Shown: piece after piece, positions 12,301 to 25,821 of the stretch
How the letters are laid out: every line of letters begins with the position of its first letter
Position numbering within the stretch: the first letter of the stretch is position 1
Assembly: GCA_033063855.1 (NCBI GenBank)
Contig: CP093831.1
Coordinates: forward strand, 15,624,001 to 15,688,000
DNA from: Smittia aterrima
Taxonomy: Eukaryota; Arthropoda; Insecta; Diptera; Chironomidae
Direction: 5' to 3'
DNA length: 64,000 bases
Made by a program: the position numbers and the translations under genes
The notes under the pieces: generated by a model
What the model was told of the DNA's origin: nothing
Seen by the model: only the letters and a program-made list of their open reading frames with translations
The model's database searches: none

Positions 12301-15300
12301 TGAGTCATTAACGACAACGTTACTTACCTGGATTCGAAGCAAGACAAAGGAACTGGAGAACGGAAATCTTCCGAACTCGTTGGAAGGTATTCAACAAGAA
12401 TTGTTGAATTTTAAACAGTACAGAACCATCGAGAAACCCCCAAAATACAAGGAGAGAAGTGAAGTCGAAGCACTTTACTTCCACGTGAACACACTTTTGA
12501 AATCACTTAATCAACCTCAATACACGCCGCAAGATGGTCAGCTTGTAAAAGACATTGAAAAGGCGTGGCAGCTCTTAGAGAATTCCGAACACAACAGAGA
12601 AGTTGCACTGAGAAACGAGTTGCTGCGTCAAGAAAAACTTGAACAATTAAATTATAAATTTGAAAAGAAATCCGTTCTAAGAGAAAATTATTTGAAAGAG
12701 ATGATTCAAGTTCTTTCCGATCCAAGATACGGCGCCAACTTACGACAAATCGATGCGACCGTTAAGAAACACGAAGCAATCAGCGCGGATATTCTCGCTC
12801 GTGTGGAAAGATTTAACGATTTGACCGAAATGTGCAACGAACTTCAGAAAGAGAACTACCATGGAAAGGATCGAGTTAAGAAACGTGAAGAGGAGGTCCT
12901 CCGAAAATGGAGAGAGCTTCTTGAACTTCTTGAACATCATAAGAACAACTTGGGTCAAATGAGCGGTTTGATGAACTTACTTCGTGAAATCGACACTACA
13001 ATTGCATCGATCAGAAACCTTCAAGATCAGTTTGCATCGGAAGACGTTGGGCCGCATTTACTTGGAGTCGAAGAACTTTTACAAGCACATTCTCTTCAAG
13101 AACTTCAAGTTACTGCGCTCGGAGATACAAAACGTCGCTACATGCGACAAGGCGAAAACTACAAGAAGTCAGATCACAAAGATGCGCCTCTCGTCGAGCA
13201 GAAACTGGAATTACTCGATCAACTCTATTCAGAGCTTCATAAACAAAGTGCTGATAGGAGATCAAAGTTAGAAGAAGCTCGCGATTTTTACCATTTCTTA
13301 GAAGACCATGAGAATGAAGAAGGTTGGGTGATCGACAAGCAGAGAATTTGTAAAGCAGCGATAACAGCAAAGGATCTTCGCGCTGTTATGTCTTTACAAC
13401 AAAAACACAAAGCTTTAGAAGACGAGATGAAAGTTAGGAAACCTAAATCATTGCAGCTCAAAGAAATCGGCAAGAAACTTAACGCGGACAAGCATCCTCG
13501 AGGTTCTGAAGTGTCCTCAAGATTAAATTCTCTCGAAGAACATTGGAAGGCCCTTGAAGATCTTGTCGATTTGCGTAAGCGACAGCTAGAAGATGCTGCT
13601 GAAGCTTATCAATTTTACACTGATGCCAACGAAGCCGATTCGTGGTTGAATGAAAAAATGGCCCTCGTGACCTCAAAAGACTACGGGATTGATGAACCAT
13701 CTGCACAAGCATTGCTTCAACGTCATCGTGATCTACAAGGTGAACTCAACGCTTATTCGGGTGATATTTTGAACTTGAATCAACAAGCTGATAAGCTCGT
13801 AAAAGCTGGCATCTGTACTTTGGACCTGTCGCAAGAACCAGAGTCTGTTCAGGACTCAGAACAAGAGGAATGGGTCAACGAGACACGCTTAGTTCCCACA
13901 GAGGTTTGGGAAGAAGAGTCTGTCGAAAAAGTGGAACCAAGAACTGTAACAGAGATGAAACTTTTGCCTCATGTTAAAGCTTTGTATCCATTCGAAGGTC
14001 AAGGCATGAAAATGGCAAAGAACGAAACAATGGTTTTGCTTAACAAAACAAATCCCGATTGGTGGTCTGTTAGAAAAGTTGATGGAGATGAGGGCTTCGT
14101 TCCTGCGAGCTACGTCAAGGAGATCGAGCCTCAGGCCGTTCCTTGTCTGGTTCGTAAGATGGAAAAAGTCAAAGCGTTGCAGAAAGTTAAGAAAACAGTT
14201 CTTGTGAAACAAGTTGTGCAAGTGAAGCGAATTAAACCAGCTAAAATATCACAAATTAGGCCGCTTGTGAAACGAAGAGCGGAGGGTGATCAAACACCTC
14301 TCGATAGTAATAATAGTGTCGAGAAACGGTGTAAAAAAATTAACACAACTTACGATCATCTTCAAGATGTGGCAGTTCAACGACATGCTTTACTCGAAGA
14401 TTCGATTTGCTTGTTTGGATTCTTCAGAGAATGCGATGACTTCGAGAAATGGATTAAAGACAAGGAAAAGATGTTAAAAACAGATGATCCAAAGGACAAT
14501 GTCGAGACCGCAAAGAGAAAGTTTGAGAAGTTCCTTACGGATTTGTCGGCATCTTCGAAGAGAATCGATGCTATTGACATGGCAGTAGAGGATTTCGAAC
14601 GACAAGGCCATTCCCAACTCGACAAAATCAAAGTTCGTCAACGACAGATTCATCAACAATGGCAACATCTTAATCATCTCAAGGCTCAAAAGGAAAAGAG
14701 TCTTGAAGGAGCATCGAGTGTCGAGCTTTTCAACCGAACATGCGAAGAAGCCAAGGACTGGATGCAAGAAAAGATGACGCAACTTGACACCGATGAGCTC
14801 GGTCCTGATCTAAAAACAGTGCAAGCTCTTCAGCGACGACATCAAAATTTGGAACGCGAGTTGGAACCACTGAAAGAAAAAGTGTCTCGTGTTGATCTTC
14901 TTGGAAATTCAGTTAAGAAATCTTATCCAACTGAAAACGAAAACGTTGCGAAATCGCAGAAGAATATTAAAGACATGTGGCAAAAGGTTCAATCCAAAGC
15001 TCTCGATCGAAGATCACGATTGGAAAACGCAGTTGGTGAACAAATCTTTACCAACAGCGCCAAAGCTCTTTTAAGTTGGGTTGATACCGTTAAGAGCCAA
15101 CTTAATGCCGATGAAACAGCTCGCGATGTTGAAACTGCTAACAACTTACTGAAGAAGAATAACGACTTGGCAGAAGAGATTAAAACTCAAGATGACGAGT
15201 TTAGAGAACTTCTCAAGCTAGGACAGCAACTTGTAGAACGCAATCCTAATCTGAAGGAAATCCCAGCAATAATGGCGAAACTAGAAGCAGAACAAGATGC

Positions 15301-18300
15301 TGTTCATCGTGGTTGGTCAGAGAAAGAGAAATGGCTGCAGCAATGCGTTGAGCTCCAAATATTTAACCGCGAAGCAGACAAAATTGACGCAACTACCAAA
15401 GCGCATGAAGCTTACTTGGAATATTCTGATTTAGGCAACTCGCTTGATGATGTTGAAGCCATTTTGAAACGTCATAACGATTTTGAAAACACTCTTGGAA
15501 CACAAGACAAAATCCTAAAAGGATTCTCTGACAACGCTGATAAACTCATCAAGAGTCAACATTACGATTCACCAGCCATTGATGCCAGACGAAATCAAGT
15601 CCTCAGTCGTCGCGAAAAAACAAAAGAACTCGCTCAAAAGCGACAGAACGCCCTTCAAGCTTCAAAGGACTTCCAAAAGTTTGCTGGAGATATTGACGAT
15701 CTAAATAACTGGCTCGATAACAAAACAAGAATCGCTGGGGATGAATCCTACAAAGATTTATCGAACTTACCGCGAAAACTGCAAAAACACAAAGCATTTG
15801 AACGTGAGCTTCGTGCCAATGAAGGACAGTTAAGAACAGCCAACAAGGATGGCGAAAGTCTTATCAAAGCTAAGAATCGACCAGAAGAAGTCGAAAACAT
15901 GCTTGAAACGGTCAACGCAAAGTGGAAGAAACTAATTGCGATTTCATTAGACAAAGGTCGTCGTTTGGAGCAAGCGTCTCTTCAACGAGAACACAACAAA
16001 AACATCGAAGATGCTAAGAAGAAACTCGAAGAACTCGAATCGATCTTGCAAAGCAAGCAAGTTGGAACAGATCTTCGTAGTTGCAAAGACTTGATGAGCA
16101 AGCATCAACTTCTTGAAGCTGACATTTCATTATGGGAGCAAAAGATCGCTGAACTCGTTCAAACAAGCGATGAAATGGATCATGAGGGACACTTTAATGC
16201 CAAAAATATTAAGAACGAGACGAAAAATCTTCAACATCAATTTAAGAATTTGAAGGATCCAGTTGAGAAGCGTCGCAGAGCATTAGACGAAAGCTTAAAA
16301 TTCCACAAATTTGTCTTTGAAATCGACTCCGAGCTTCAGTGGATTAAAGAACGATTACCAGCGGCAAGCTCAGACACAATGGGAAAGAACCTTTATCAAG
16401 CACAGAGCATTGATAAGAAACACAAGAAGTTACAAGCAGAAATCGAAGGACATCAGTCGATGATTAACAAAACACTTGCATTGGGTCAAAGTCTGATCGA
16501 TCAGGATCATCCAGAAAGCAAGAAAGCTGAGCAATCAATCGCAGAACTCGAAGATGCTTGGAATGACTTGCAAAACAAAGCTGACGAGCGTGCAAGAAAA
16601 CTCGAATTATCTCTGAGAGCTCAACAATATCTTTCGGATGCTGGTGAGATTGAGACATGGCTCGGAGAGAAAAATAACATCTTGAAGACAACCGACTATG
16701 GACGCGATCGAGATTCAGCAACGAAACTTTTGACAAAGCACAAAACTATTGAACTTGAATTAGACACGTACTCAGCGATTATTCAAGAGATGGGACATTC
16801 CGCACAACAAATGGTCGCAGCAAAACATCCCGACAGCCAAACAATCGCTTCCAAGCAACAAATGATTGAGAAGATGCTCAAATCACTTCAAAAGTTAGCG
16901 ACACAACGTCAAGTAAGGTTAATGGAAAGCCTTTACCGACACGAATACTTTGCTGAATCCGCCGATTTGGAGAATTGGATTAAAGAGCAAGAACTTGCTG
17001 TCAACTCTGAAGACTATGGTCAGGATTATGAACATTTATTGGTGAGTCCTGAATTAAGCAATTTCAGAAAAAGTTTCTAACTTGAAATATATTTTTAGAT
17101 CCTCCAAAACAAATTTGACGACCTTAAGCATCGCATTGAAGTAGGAGCTGAAAGGTTCAACCAATGTGACGAGTTCGCTAAAAAGTTAGTCGGAACTGAT
17201 AGCGTGTACGCTTCGGATGTTGAGAAGCGACAAGAACATTTAAGGTGAGCACTGCCTTCAATAATTCAAACACAACTAACAAAATCTAATCTTTCTTTAA
17301 AATCTGAACTAAACACTTTCTATTCTAACTAAACAATCTTTAATACACTAATCAGAAACAACCGTGATTCATTTTCCGCTGATGCGTTGGCAGTTCTTGA
17401 AAGACACGAGACTATTCGGTAAAGTTTGAACTTAATCGTTGTATTGTGCCACTAAACTTACATTCACAACAATTGTCTCTTCATGAAATTATTTACATTT
17501 AATCTTCACAAAACATTATCATTAAAACTAATCTTTGAAAACTTATTAAACAATGATATCTTACTCTATTAGAACGGCCTGGGAAAACTTATTGAAACAA
17601 CTTGGTCAACGCGAGCAAAGATTACATGCAGCTGGAGAAATTCATCGGTTCCATCGAGATGTTGCCGAAGCACTGTTCAGAATTCAAGTAAGAAATTACT
17701 AAATGAAATTTTAAATTCTCTTAAATTAATTCTTGATTTCGTTGCAGGACAAGAACGCTGTTTTATCGATTGAACTTGGAAAGGATTTGAATTCAGCTTT
17801 GGCTCTTTACCGAAAGCACGAGGGTTTCGAAAACGATTTGGTGGCTTTAGAAGCTCAACTTCAAGTGCTTGTTGAAGATTCAGTACGATTACAAGCTAAA
17901 TATCCAGGCGATAATGCCAACGCTATTGCCCAACAACAAGAGACCGTCGTCGATGCATGGAATACATTGAAGGAAAATTCAGCGATTCGCAGTGACCAAT
18001 TAGCTGCTAGTTGTGATCTTCAAAGTTTCTTAACACAAGCTCGTGATTTGATGTCTTGGGCGAGCAACCTTCGTGCCAATTTGCAAACAGAAGAACATGT
18101 TAGCGATGCTGCTGGAGCGACTGCTCTCAAAATCCAACATGATGCCATTTACAGTGAGATCGAAGCTCGCGAAGAGAAGTTCCGTTCGTTAAGTGAACTT
18201 AGCGATTCAATGGTTCAAACAGGACATTACGCAGCCACCGAAGTCGAAGAAAGATGCACAGCCTTACTCGAAGAGCGACAAAAACTTCACAACGCTTGGA

Positions 18301-21300
18301 ACAAGAAGAAAATTTTGTTGGAACAGAAGATCGACTTGTTCTGCTTCCTTCGCGATGCTAAACAAATTGACAACATGTCGGGAGCTCAAGAGGCAGCTCT
18401 GTCTTCAGATGATTACGGAATATCAGTTGAAGCTGTTCAGGATCACGTGAAACGTCACGACGAATTGGAAAAAGTTATACAGCAGCAAGAAGAAAAAGTT
18501 GCTGTTCTTCAAGATCATGGCAGGAAGTTAGTTGAACAAAATCACTACGATACGGCCAATATCCGAAGAAGGTTGCAAGAAGTTGTTGATCGACGAGCAA
18601 AGGTCAAAAACCTAAGTCAAGTTCGTCGTAAGAAGTTGTTGAATGCACTGTTGTACGCCCAATTCGTTCGCGATATTGCAGAAGCTGAATCGTGGATTAA
18701 TGAAAAACAAAAGAAACTCGAAGCTGACTCTGGCACTCTTGCAGACGTCACAAACATTGATGAGAAAATCAAACGATTACAGAAACATCAAGCGTTCCAA
18801 GCAGAAATTTCTGCCAATGAAGGGCGAATGAATGAAATTAAAGAAAAGGGTGAAATTCTTATTCAAAAGCAACATAAGTCAACGAAGGAAGTCAAAGATG
18901 CACTCAAGCGTTTATTCGACTCTTGGAATCATTTATTGTCCGCAGTCGACTCACAAGGAAAAGGTCTCGAAGAAGCACAAGATATTCTTGAGTTCAACAA
19001 TCAAATCGAGAAAACTGACGCCTGGATTCGTGACAAGGACTTGATGGTCCAAGCGAAGGACACTGGACGAGATTTGGAACATTGCAATGCTTTGCGAAGA
19101 AAACTCGATGATGTTGGGTCAGACATGAGAGTTGATGATCAACGAATCAAGATAATCAATGTTTTAGCTGATAAACTCGTGACAAAAGAGAAATCACCTG
19201 AGGAAGTGAAGAATGTTGAGCAAAAGAGAACAGGTTTCAATTCACGCTGGCGACAATTGCAAGGAGCAATCACGGCTTACCGAGCAATGCTAGAAGGAGC
19301 ACACGATATTCACGTTTTCAATCGGGATTTGGACGACACCAGCGAAAGAATCGCAGAGAAATCCTTGGCGATGTCAAGTGACGATCATGGTCGAGATTTA
19401 GCAGCAAACGAAGCCTTGCGTAGAAAACAAGATGCACTTGAACGTGACATGACCGCAGTCAAGCAAAAGATTTTCGATCATGAAAATGATGCGGCCAAGT
19501 TAATGCGCGAATATCCAGAGCGTTCCGAAGACATCAACAAAAAGTTAATGGAGCTCAAAGACAACTGGAATCAACTTGAAAGTTTGAGCGTTAAGCGACG
19601 ACAACAACTTGACGATGCTTATCTGATCCACAAATTCCTCACTGATGTTAACGAGCTCAATCTTTGGGCTCAAGAGGTTTCCAAGAAAATGCAAAAGGGA
19701 ACACAGCCAAACACTATTCCAGAATGTGTTGCTCAAATTGAATTGCATGAAGAACGCAAAGCAGAAATCGACGGAAGAGACGAAGTTTTCAAGGATTTGA
19801 TTCAAAAGGGACAAGCTTTGTCAACTGAGAAGAAAATTAAAAATGACGACGTTGAAAATGCTCTGAAATCGTTGAAGGAAGTTCAAGAAAAGATTCACAG
19901 CGCGTGGAAGGATCGTGCGAAGCGTTTGAACGATGCTCATCAACTTCAATTGTTCAAGGAACTTGCTGATCAAAAGGATGCTTGGCTGTCAACTAAAGAA
20001 GCTTTCTTAAACAACGATGATCTCGGTGAATCATTTACTGCTGTTGAAGTTCTCATCAAGAAACACGAAGCATTTGAAAAATTGCTTCACTCGAGTGGAA
20101 TCGTTGACGAACTTCAAGAGTTTGCAAATAAAGTCTTGGCACAAGAACCTCACGACATATCAACTGTCGAGAGACGTCTCGATGCTGTTAAAGCAAGAAT
20201 GGACAAACTTAAGACACAATCCAACATTCGCCGTAAGAAGCTTAACGAATCGCTTCAATTCCAACAATTTTTACGAAATCTTTACGAAGTCGAACGTTGG
20301 TTAAGTCAGAAACTTCAAGTTGCTGTTGATGAAAATTACCGTGAATTTAACAATCTTCAAAGTAAAATTCAAAAACATGGAGTGTTCGATAACGAATTGT
20401 TAGCTAATACTAGCCGAGTATCAGCAGTGATCATGGAAGGAGAGTCATTGATAGCTTCCAAACACTACGCGTCGAAGGAAATTCATCAACAACTTGAAAT
20501 CTTGGAAGCAGAATGGGGAAAACTTCAAGAAACATCGCGAGAAAAGAAAATTCGTTTGGCTCAAGCTTACGAAGCTCTTCTCTTCTCAAGATCTCTTGAC
20601 GAATTCAATTCTTGGATGGACGAAACAGAAATGCATTTATCTTCTGAGGACTACGGAAAAGATTTGCCTGCCGTGAACAATCTAATCAAGAAGCATCAAG
20701 TATTAGAAGCTCATGTTGCTCATCACGGTGAAACAATTGAAAAGATTAAATCACAGGATCAGAAGTTCTTTAGCACTGACCACTTCATGAAGGAAGAACT
20801 TCACGAGAAGGCTATGAATGCTACTAAACGTTACCACTCACTTCATGAACCAATGTCAATTAGAAGCGACAACTTGGAAGATTCATTGTTGCTTCATCAA
20901 TTCCTTCGCGATACAGAAGACGAATTACAATGGTTGGCTGAAAAAGAACCTCTCGCAGCCTCGAAAGATTTGGGAAGCAACTTAACTGCTGTTCAGAGCT
21001 TGCAAAAGAAACATCAAGCTTTAGAGTCGGAGATTGTTTCGCAAGAACCAATTATCTCTTCAATAATCAATCGAGGTCAACAGATGATTCAAAGTGGACA
21101 TTTCGCAAACGTTGAAATTGAACGTCAATGCAACGAGCTTCAGTCAAAACTTATCCAAACAAGAGACTTGGCTAGCATTCGTCGATTAAGATTGCTGGAC
21201 GCTGTCGAATCGCAAATGTTCTACGCCGAAGCCAATGAATGCAAATCATGGATCAGAGAGAAACGACCAACATTAACATCAACTGACTATGGCAAAAATG

Positions 21301-24300
21301 AAGACGCTGTTCAGTCACAACAAAAGAAAGTCGAAGCACTTCAACGTGAGCTCTTAGCATTCACTCCATCAGTGGAGAAGGTTAACAAACTTGCAGAAAA
21401 TCTTATTGAGAGGAAACACTTTGATAGTGAGAAGATTTTCACGAAGAACTCGAAAATCAATCAAGAATTCGAAGAACTGCAAAAACTTTCTGTTGACCGC
21501 GAGAGTCGCCTCAATGAACAACGCAAGTTCCTCGAATTCCTTCGAGAAGTGGATGATTTGCATGAATGGATCGCAGATCAAATGACAGTTGCGTCATCAG
21601 AAGAATACGGAACAGACGTGGAACATGTTCAACAACTGACAACTACATTCGAATCATTTGCGTCAACAATCACAGCTAATGAACCAAGAGTTCATCAATG
21701 TGTGGCCAAAGCTGAAGACCTAATCAACAACAAGAATGTCCATTCAAAGTTGGTACAAGCTAGGCGCGACGAGACTATTCAACTGTGGGATGAGCTTAAA
21801 GACCTTATCACAGCTCGTCAAGAAGCTCTTGCAGGAGCTAAAAAGGTTCACATTTACGATCGTACAGCCGACGAAACAATTACTTGGTTGAATGAGAAGC
21901 TTGGAGATGTTTTGAGTGAGGATTACGGTCAAGACTTGGAAACCATTCAAGCTTTAGTAAGAAAACATGAACTTTTCGAGACCGAAATCGCTGCTGTCCG
22001 TGAACACGTCGAATCCGTTCAAGCCGAAGCCAAACAACTTGCTGATGCCTTCCCTGATGCTAAAGATCACATCGAAGTGAAGAAAGAAGAAGCTGTCGAA
22101 GCATGGTCTGATTTGATTGAAAAAACACAACAGCGCAAAGATAAGTTAGTTCAAGCGGAACAGTTGCAAACTTATTTCGATGATTATCGTGATTTAATGG
22201 CTTGGATCAATGAAATGCTTGCTAAAATAACAGCACCAGAGTTAGCAACCGACGTTGCTGGAGCAGAAGCCCTGATCATGAAGATTAAGGAACATCAAAG
22301 CGAAGTCGATGCACGTGAAGAGCTTTTCGACAACTTCTACAAGACCGGGCATAAATTGATTAAGGAAAAACATTTCCTTGCCAATGAAGCCGAGGATAAG
22401 ATCGCGGTCTTAGAACAGCGTCAACAGCTCTTGGACAAGACTTTGCAAAGCCGTCGCGAAATCTATGACCTTAATCTTGACACTCAAATATTCTTAAGAG
22501 AAGCCACCATCCTTGAGAATTGGATTGTGTCGCGTGAACACCAACTGAAAGATGCTGACCTTGGAGAGTCGATTCCGCATGTTGAAGACTTGATTAGGAA
22601 ACATGAAGACTTTGAAAAAACTGTAGCGGCTCAAGAAGAAAAGTTCTTAGCTCTCAAGCGAATTACTATGCTCGAGCAGCTATTCAAGAAACAAAAGGAA
22701 GAAGAAGAAATGGCTAAGTTGGCAGAGAAAGAAAGAATTGAGAAGGAACGAATTGAAGCGATGAAGCAAAAAGAAGTTCAAAGAATCACCGAGGAACGTA
22801 GACGCAATGAAAAACAAGATAATCGAGCAGACAAGCCACCAATCTTCTCATCGCCTCAAAACAAAGCTCAACATGAGACACAACCACCTCAAAATCAAAC
22901 TGTTGCTAGTTTGAAACCTAGCGCATCGTCAGACTCACTCAACCAAGTTCAGAAATCAAATTCGTTTGTTAATATTTTTGGAAACAGTTTACGTCGTGGA
23001 TCTGAAGGAAACGTAAAACGAGCTGAGAGCATGAAAACTGGACCCAAAGGACCGAAGCGCACGCCATCGTTCACTACCCGAAAACGAGCTACGAGCTTTA
23101 AGAAAAATCAAAAGGGTGGAGATCAATCCGACTTGCCAACTGTTGAAATTCAAGGATATTTGGAACGTAAACATGAACTCCAATCTGGTGGCAAACGAGC
23201 TCCAGTCCGATCATGGAAAGTATTCCACACAGTTCTCTGTGGTCAGTTGCTCTGTTTCTTCAAAGACGATGATGATTTCCATCAACGTAAAGCAGCAACA
23301 GCTCCTGTCAATATCTTAAATGCACGTTGTGAAAAAGCAGAAGATTATACTAAAAAGAAGAATGTCTTCCGTCTGAGCTTGCCTGATGGATCAGAGTTTT
23401 TGTTCCTCGCTGCTTCATCCGATGACTTGAACGAATGGGTTAACAAAATTTCCTTCCACGCCAATCTACCTCCGAATCTACAGCTTATGAGCTACGATGA
23501 ATCGATAAAGGTTTGTTAAGTCTTAAACAACTCGAACATGTTTATCAAAATTGTTAATTTTTCAGCACAATGCTTCTCAGATGTCACCAAACTCATCATC
23601 GCCGCAAAAAAACTTAAACACTAGTCAAGGTAGCGAGCATGATGGATCATCAATAAGTTCTCGTACATCATCGCCCGATCCAAATCAACGAAGGGATTCA
23701 AACAGTAGTGGAGCCACTACAACACCTCAAATGAACTTTCTGCAAAAGCAAAAGGAATTGAGAGAACGAGAAAGCCAGGTAACGAAATTGCGTTTTATTA
23801 ATTAACAAAAAAAATTATAAAGAATCCATTCCAGAATCGAAATACAGAGCCGCCACCTCATTCGCCCACTGGCTTCTATGACAAACCTCCAATTCCTCCT
23901 CGAGGAGTTCCACCACCCGTCCCTCAACGACAGTCAAGCGTTGAGAAAATTTCAGAAGCTCCAATGAGATCCAAATCAATTAATGGAAATGGCAAGTCTA
24001 ATAACATTGTTTAAAAGAAATCGACAAAAACTTATTTTATGACTTTTAAATTATACAGAAGATCACTACAGCAACACACCTTCGAATCGTCCATACTCAC
24101 TTCAACAACAACCTCAGTCAAGAGCACCACTCGCAGGAGGAGGTCAAAATGGGAGTAATGGCAACGGCAACGAAGAAGTTTGGCTGAGACAGAGCGAAGG
24201 CAGATCGTCAGGTATTTAATTTGACTTTAATATCTTTAATTAAGGTCTTGCTTTGTCTTGTCTTTGTGAACGTTTTTTTTTATAATTAATTGAATGAAAA

Positions 24301-25226
24301 TAACATCACAAATCAAATTTTTGAATTCTCAAACTGTGAATATGCAGAGCTTCCTCCATTACCTTTAACGAATCCACCCTTCGGAAGCGGATTGCAACAA
24401 CGTCCACAGCCCATGAAGTTTACGACTTTCCATCAGCATCATCAGCTCGTTGCTCATCCGCAGCACGTACCGACGAATGGAAGTAATTATCCCACACAAA
24501 CGATTCAAGTCGCAAATCAACAGACATTCATGATGCCCCCGCAAACTCATCATCATCACCAGCAACAATTTTTCGAAAGCAATCCTTCGTTGACTTATGT
24601 TACGAACACCAATTACACGAAATCGTCTACACATCTGCCGCCTCACCAGCAACAGAGAAGCTCAACCGTCTGGCATCAACAATACACAAACTCGTCACCA
24701 AATAAGAACGATTTTAATGGAAACTCCAACGATACTGGTTAGAAGTCACTTGCACATCACTTATCTTCAAATTATCTCGGTGCTAGAGAGCTTTCTGGTT
24801 TTATTTCCACTTGTAGCTAGATCCGTATTAATTGTTATTTGTTTTAACTATTTGTTGAATTTGTTGTTGATCGTAATAATACTTATTTAATTCGTAGAAC
24901 ATTCTTTCTAAAGCAATAATACTTCTAGCATGTAAACTTAGCTTGATATCAGTCTTTTCGATTCATCAAAACTAATTTTTAATTTACTTTCCGTTCCAGG
25001 CTGGGGACAAAATCGTTTTGATGCTGGCCGACCGAACTCACTGCCGCCACAGAGTTCCCTCCATCAGGACATTCCCGCTCAAATACCGCAACACCATCGC
25101 ATATCAACCGAAAGCTCGAGTGAAAGCGAAGCCAGCGGAGTAATCAACAAGAAGGATGGAAAGGATAAGGACAAAAAAGGAGTCTTCCGAATTTTCTCAA
25201 AGAAGAAATCTAAGAATCAGCCGTGA
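6321..25226 (+). CDS. kst: Beta-heavy spectrin (Karst)
   Basis: Apical membrane-skeleton protein that pairs with alpha-spectrin and binds F-actin in epithelia. Exons: 6321-6333, 9744-9922, 10018-10185, 11194-11243, 11303-11369, 11804-12108, 12172-17041, 17099-17244, 17356-17418 (probable cassette), 17573-17687, 17748-23510, 23566-23778, 23835-23991, 24059-24211, 24348-24737 and 25000-25226. They total 12879 nt, 4292 aa, which closes exactly in frame. Domains in order: tandem calponin-homology actin-binding domain (about 40-270; KTFTKWMNSFLVK, RLILGLIWTIILRFQIQEIE, DALLLWCQRKTHGYP); spectrin repeats; an SH3 domain at about 860-915 (HVKALYPFEGQG ... GDEGFVPASYV), a beta-heavy hallmark; many more repeats; a PH domain at about 3790-3895; and a Pro/Gln/His-rich tail ending FRIFSKKKSKNQP. 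The 13-nt first exon is tentative, chosen because its ATG and phase fit. Introns after 11243 and 23991 start with GC. Confidence 0.95.
6334..9743 (+). other. Candidate first intron of karst
   Basis: About 3.4 kb between the tentative initiator exon and the first certain exon, ending in a pyrimidine-rich acceptor at 9743. No exon-like open frame with family similarity is visible. Promoters of shorter karst isoforms could lie here but cannot be identified by eye. Confidence 0.5.
10186..11193 (+). other. Intron inside the karst actin-binding domain
   Basis: A 1-kb intron between the exon ending LAFLHTK and the exon starting VRLESIGAEDI. Donor gtaagt and acceptor ttcacag are canonical. Nothing else is recognised within it. 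Confidence 0.8.
17356..17418 (+). CDS. kst: Probable 21-codon cassette exon of karst
   Basis: A 63-nt exon encoding NNRDSFSADALAVLERHETI and an Arg, with acceptor atcag and donor gtaaag. The upstream exon ends ...TTAAG and the downstream exon starts AACGGCC, and both of this exon's junctions have the same phase. Skipping it therefore keeps the frame and gives QEHLR-TAWENLLKQL, which is the normal spectrin-repeat length. Inclusion adds 21 residues inside a repeat. Alternative use is inferred from phase and repeat length, not seen. Confidence 0.6.
24738..24999 (+). other. kst: Karst tail intron with weak donor and immediate in-frame stop
   Basis: The exon ends AACGATACTG and the intron begins gttaga. 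Unspliced transcript reads Gly then TAG, ending the protein at ...SNDTG and dropping the basic WGQNRF...KKKSKNQP tail. The donor matches consensus poorly after GT, so retention or an alternative C-terminus is plausible. Confidence 0.5.
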
Positions 25227-25399
25227 ATAATTTTTTTGCAGAGCATTCTGAATTTGTTTTTTGGTATTTTAGTTTCAAATACTAAAATACATGAAGTGAA
25301 ACCCTTATTATGTATATTCACCGATTTAAAGTTTTATTGTCACATAAAATAGAATATTAACAATAAAAGCCCTTATTAATCAGAAAAAGTTTCATTTGT

Positions 25400-25713
25400 T
25401 TAAATGTAATAAGACGGGTAGTAAGATGCGTAGGACAAATCTGAAAGAGAATGTTGAAGGCAAAACTTATTTTTGAAATATTTTCAAACTTACCACTGTA
25501 GTAAGGACTATAAGCTGAATATCCTGGATATCCGTAGTAACTTGAATAGCTAAAAGGAGTATACGCGTTGAAGACATCAGGAACTGCTGCTATGTACTGA
25601 GGAGCTGGGGCAGAGTTGACAGCAAAGATTGCCATTAGAAAAATGAGCTGGAGAAAAGAAATATTTATTCGCAATTTATTTATGCCTTGGAGCGAACTCA
25701 CAGCAAATTTCAT
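25400..25713 (-). CDS. Secreted Tyr-rich peptide precursor, NPLP4-like
   Basis: Three exons on the minus strand, 25713-25702, 25647-25494 and 25440-25400, joining in frame to 68 aa. The first exon holds only Met-Lys-Phe-Ala. Residues 1-16 (MKFALIFLMAIFAVNS) form a signal peptide, with cleavage likely after NSA or SA. The mature part begins APAPQYIAAVPDVFNAY and ends in a Tyr/Ser/Pro-rich stretch (YSSYYGYPGYSAYSPYY, then SYASYYPSYYI). A leading APAPQ and a Tyr-rich tail resemble Drosophila neuropeptide-like precursor 4 and similar small cuticle or secreted peptides. No dibasic cleavage sites are present, so a structural or cuticular secreted role is as likely as a signalling one. The gene stands alone between karst and the Lys-rich pair, and has a TATA box. 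Confidence 0.78.
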
Positions 25714-25813
25714 TTCGATTTTTTTTTGCGTTTTGGGGCAGCTAGAATATAAATTGTTGTTATCGTTTGAAGTTTCAGATAAGACTGTCATGAGAATGTT
25801 TTTAACTGGCACG

Positions 25814-25821
25814 CTTATATA
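25814..25821 (-). promoter_or_regulatory. TATA box of the NPLP4-like gene
   Basis: TATATAAG on the minus strand. An initiator-like ACAGTC lies about 35 nt downstream (25788-25783), placing the start site near 25786 and the first ATG about 70 nt further on. The spacing fits a focused insect core promoter. Confidence 0.55.
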
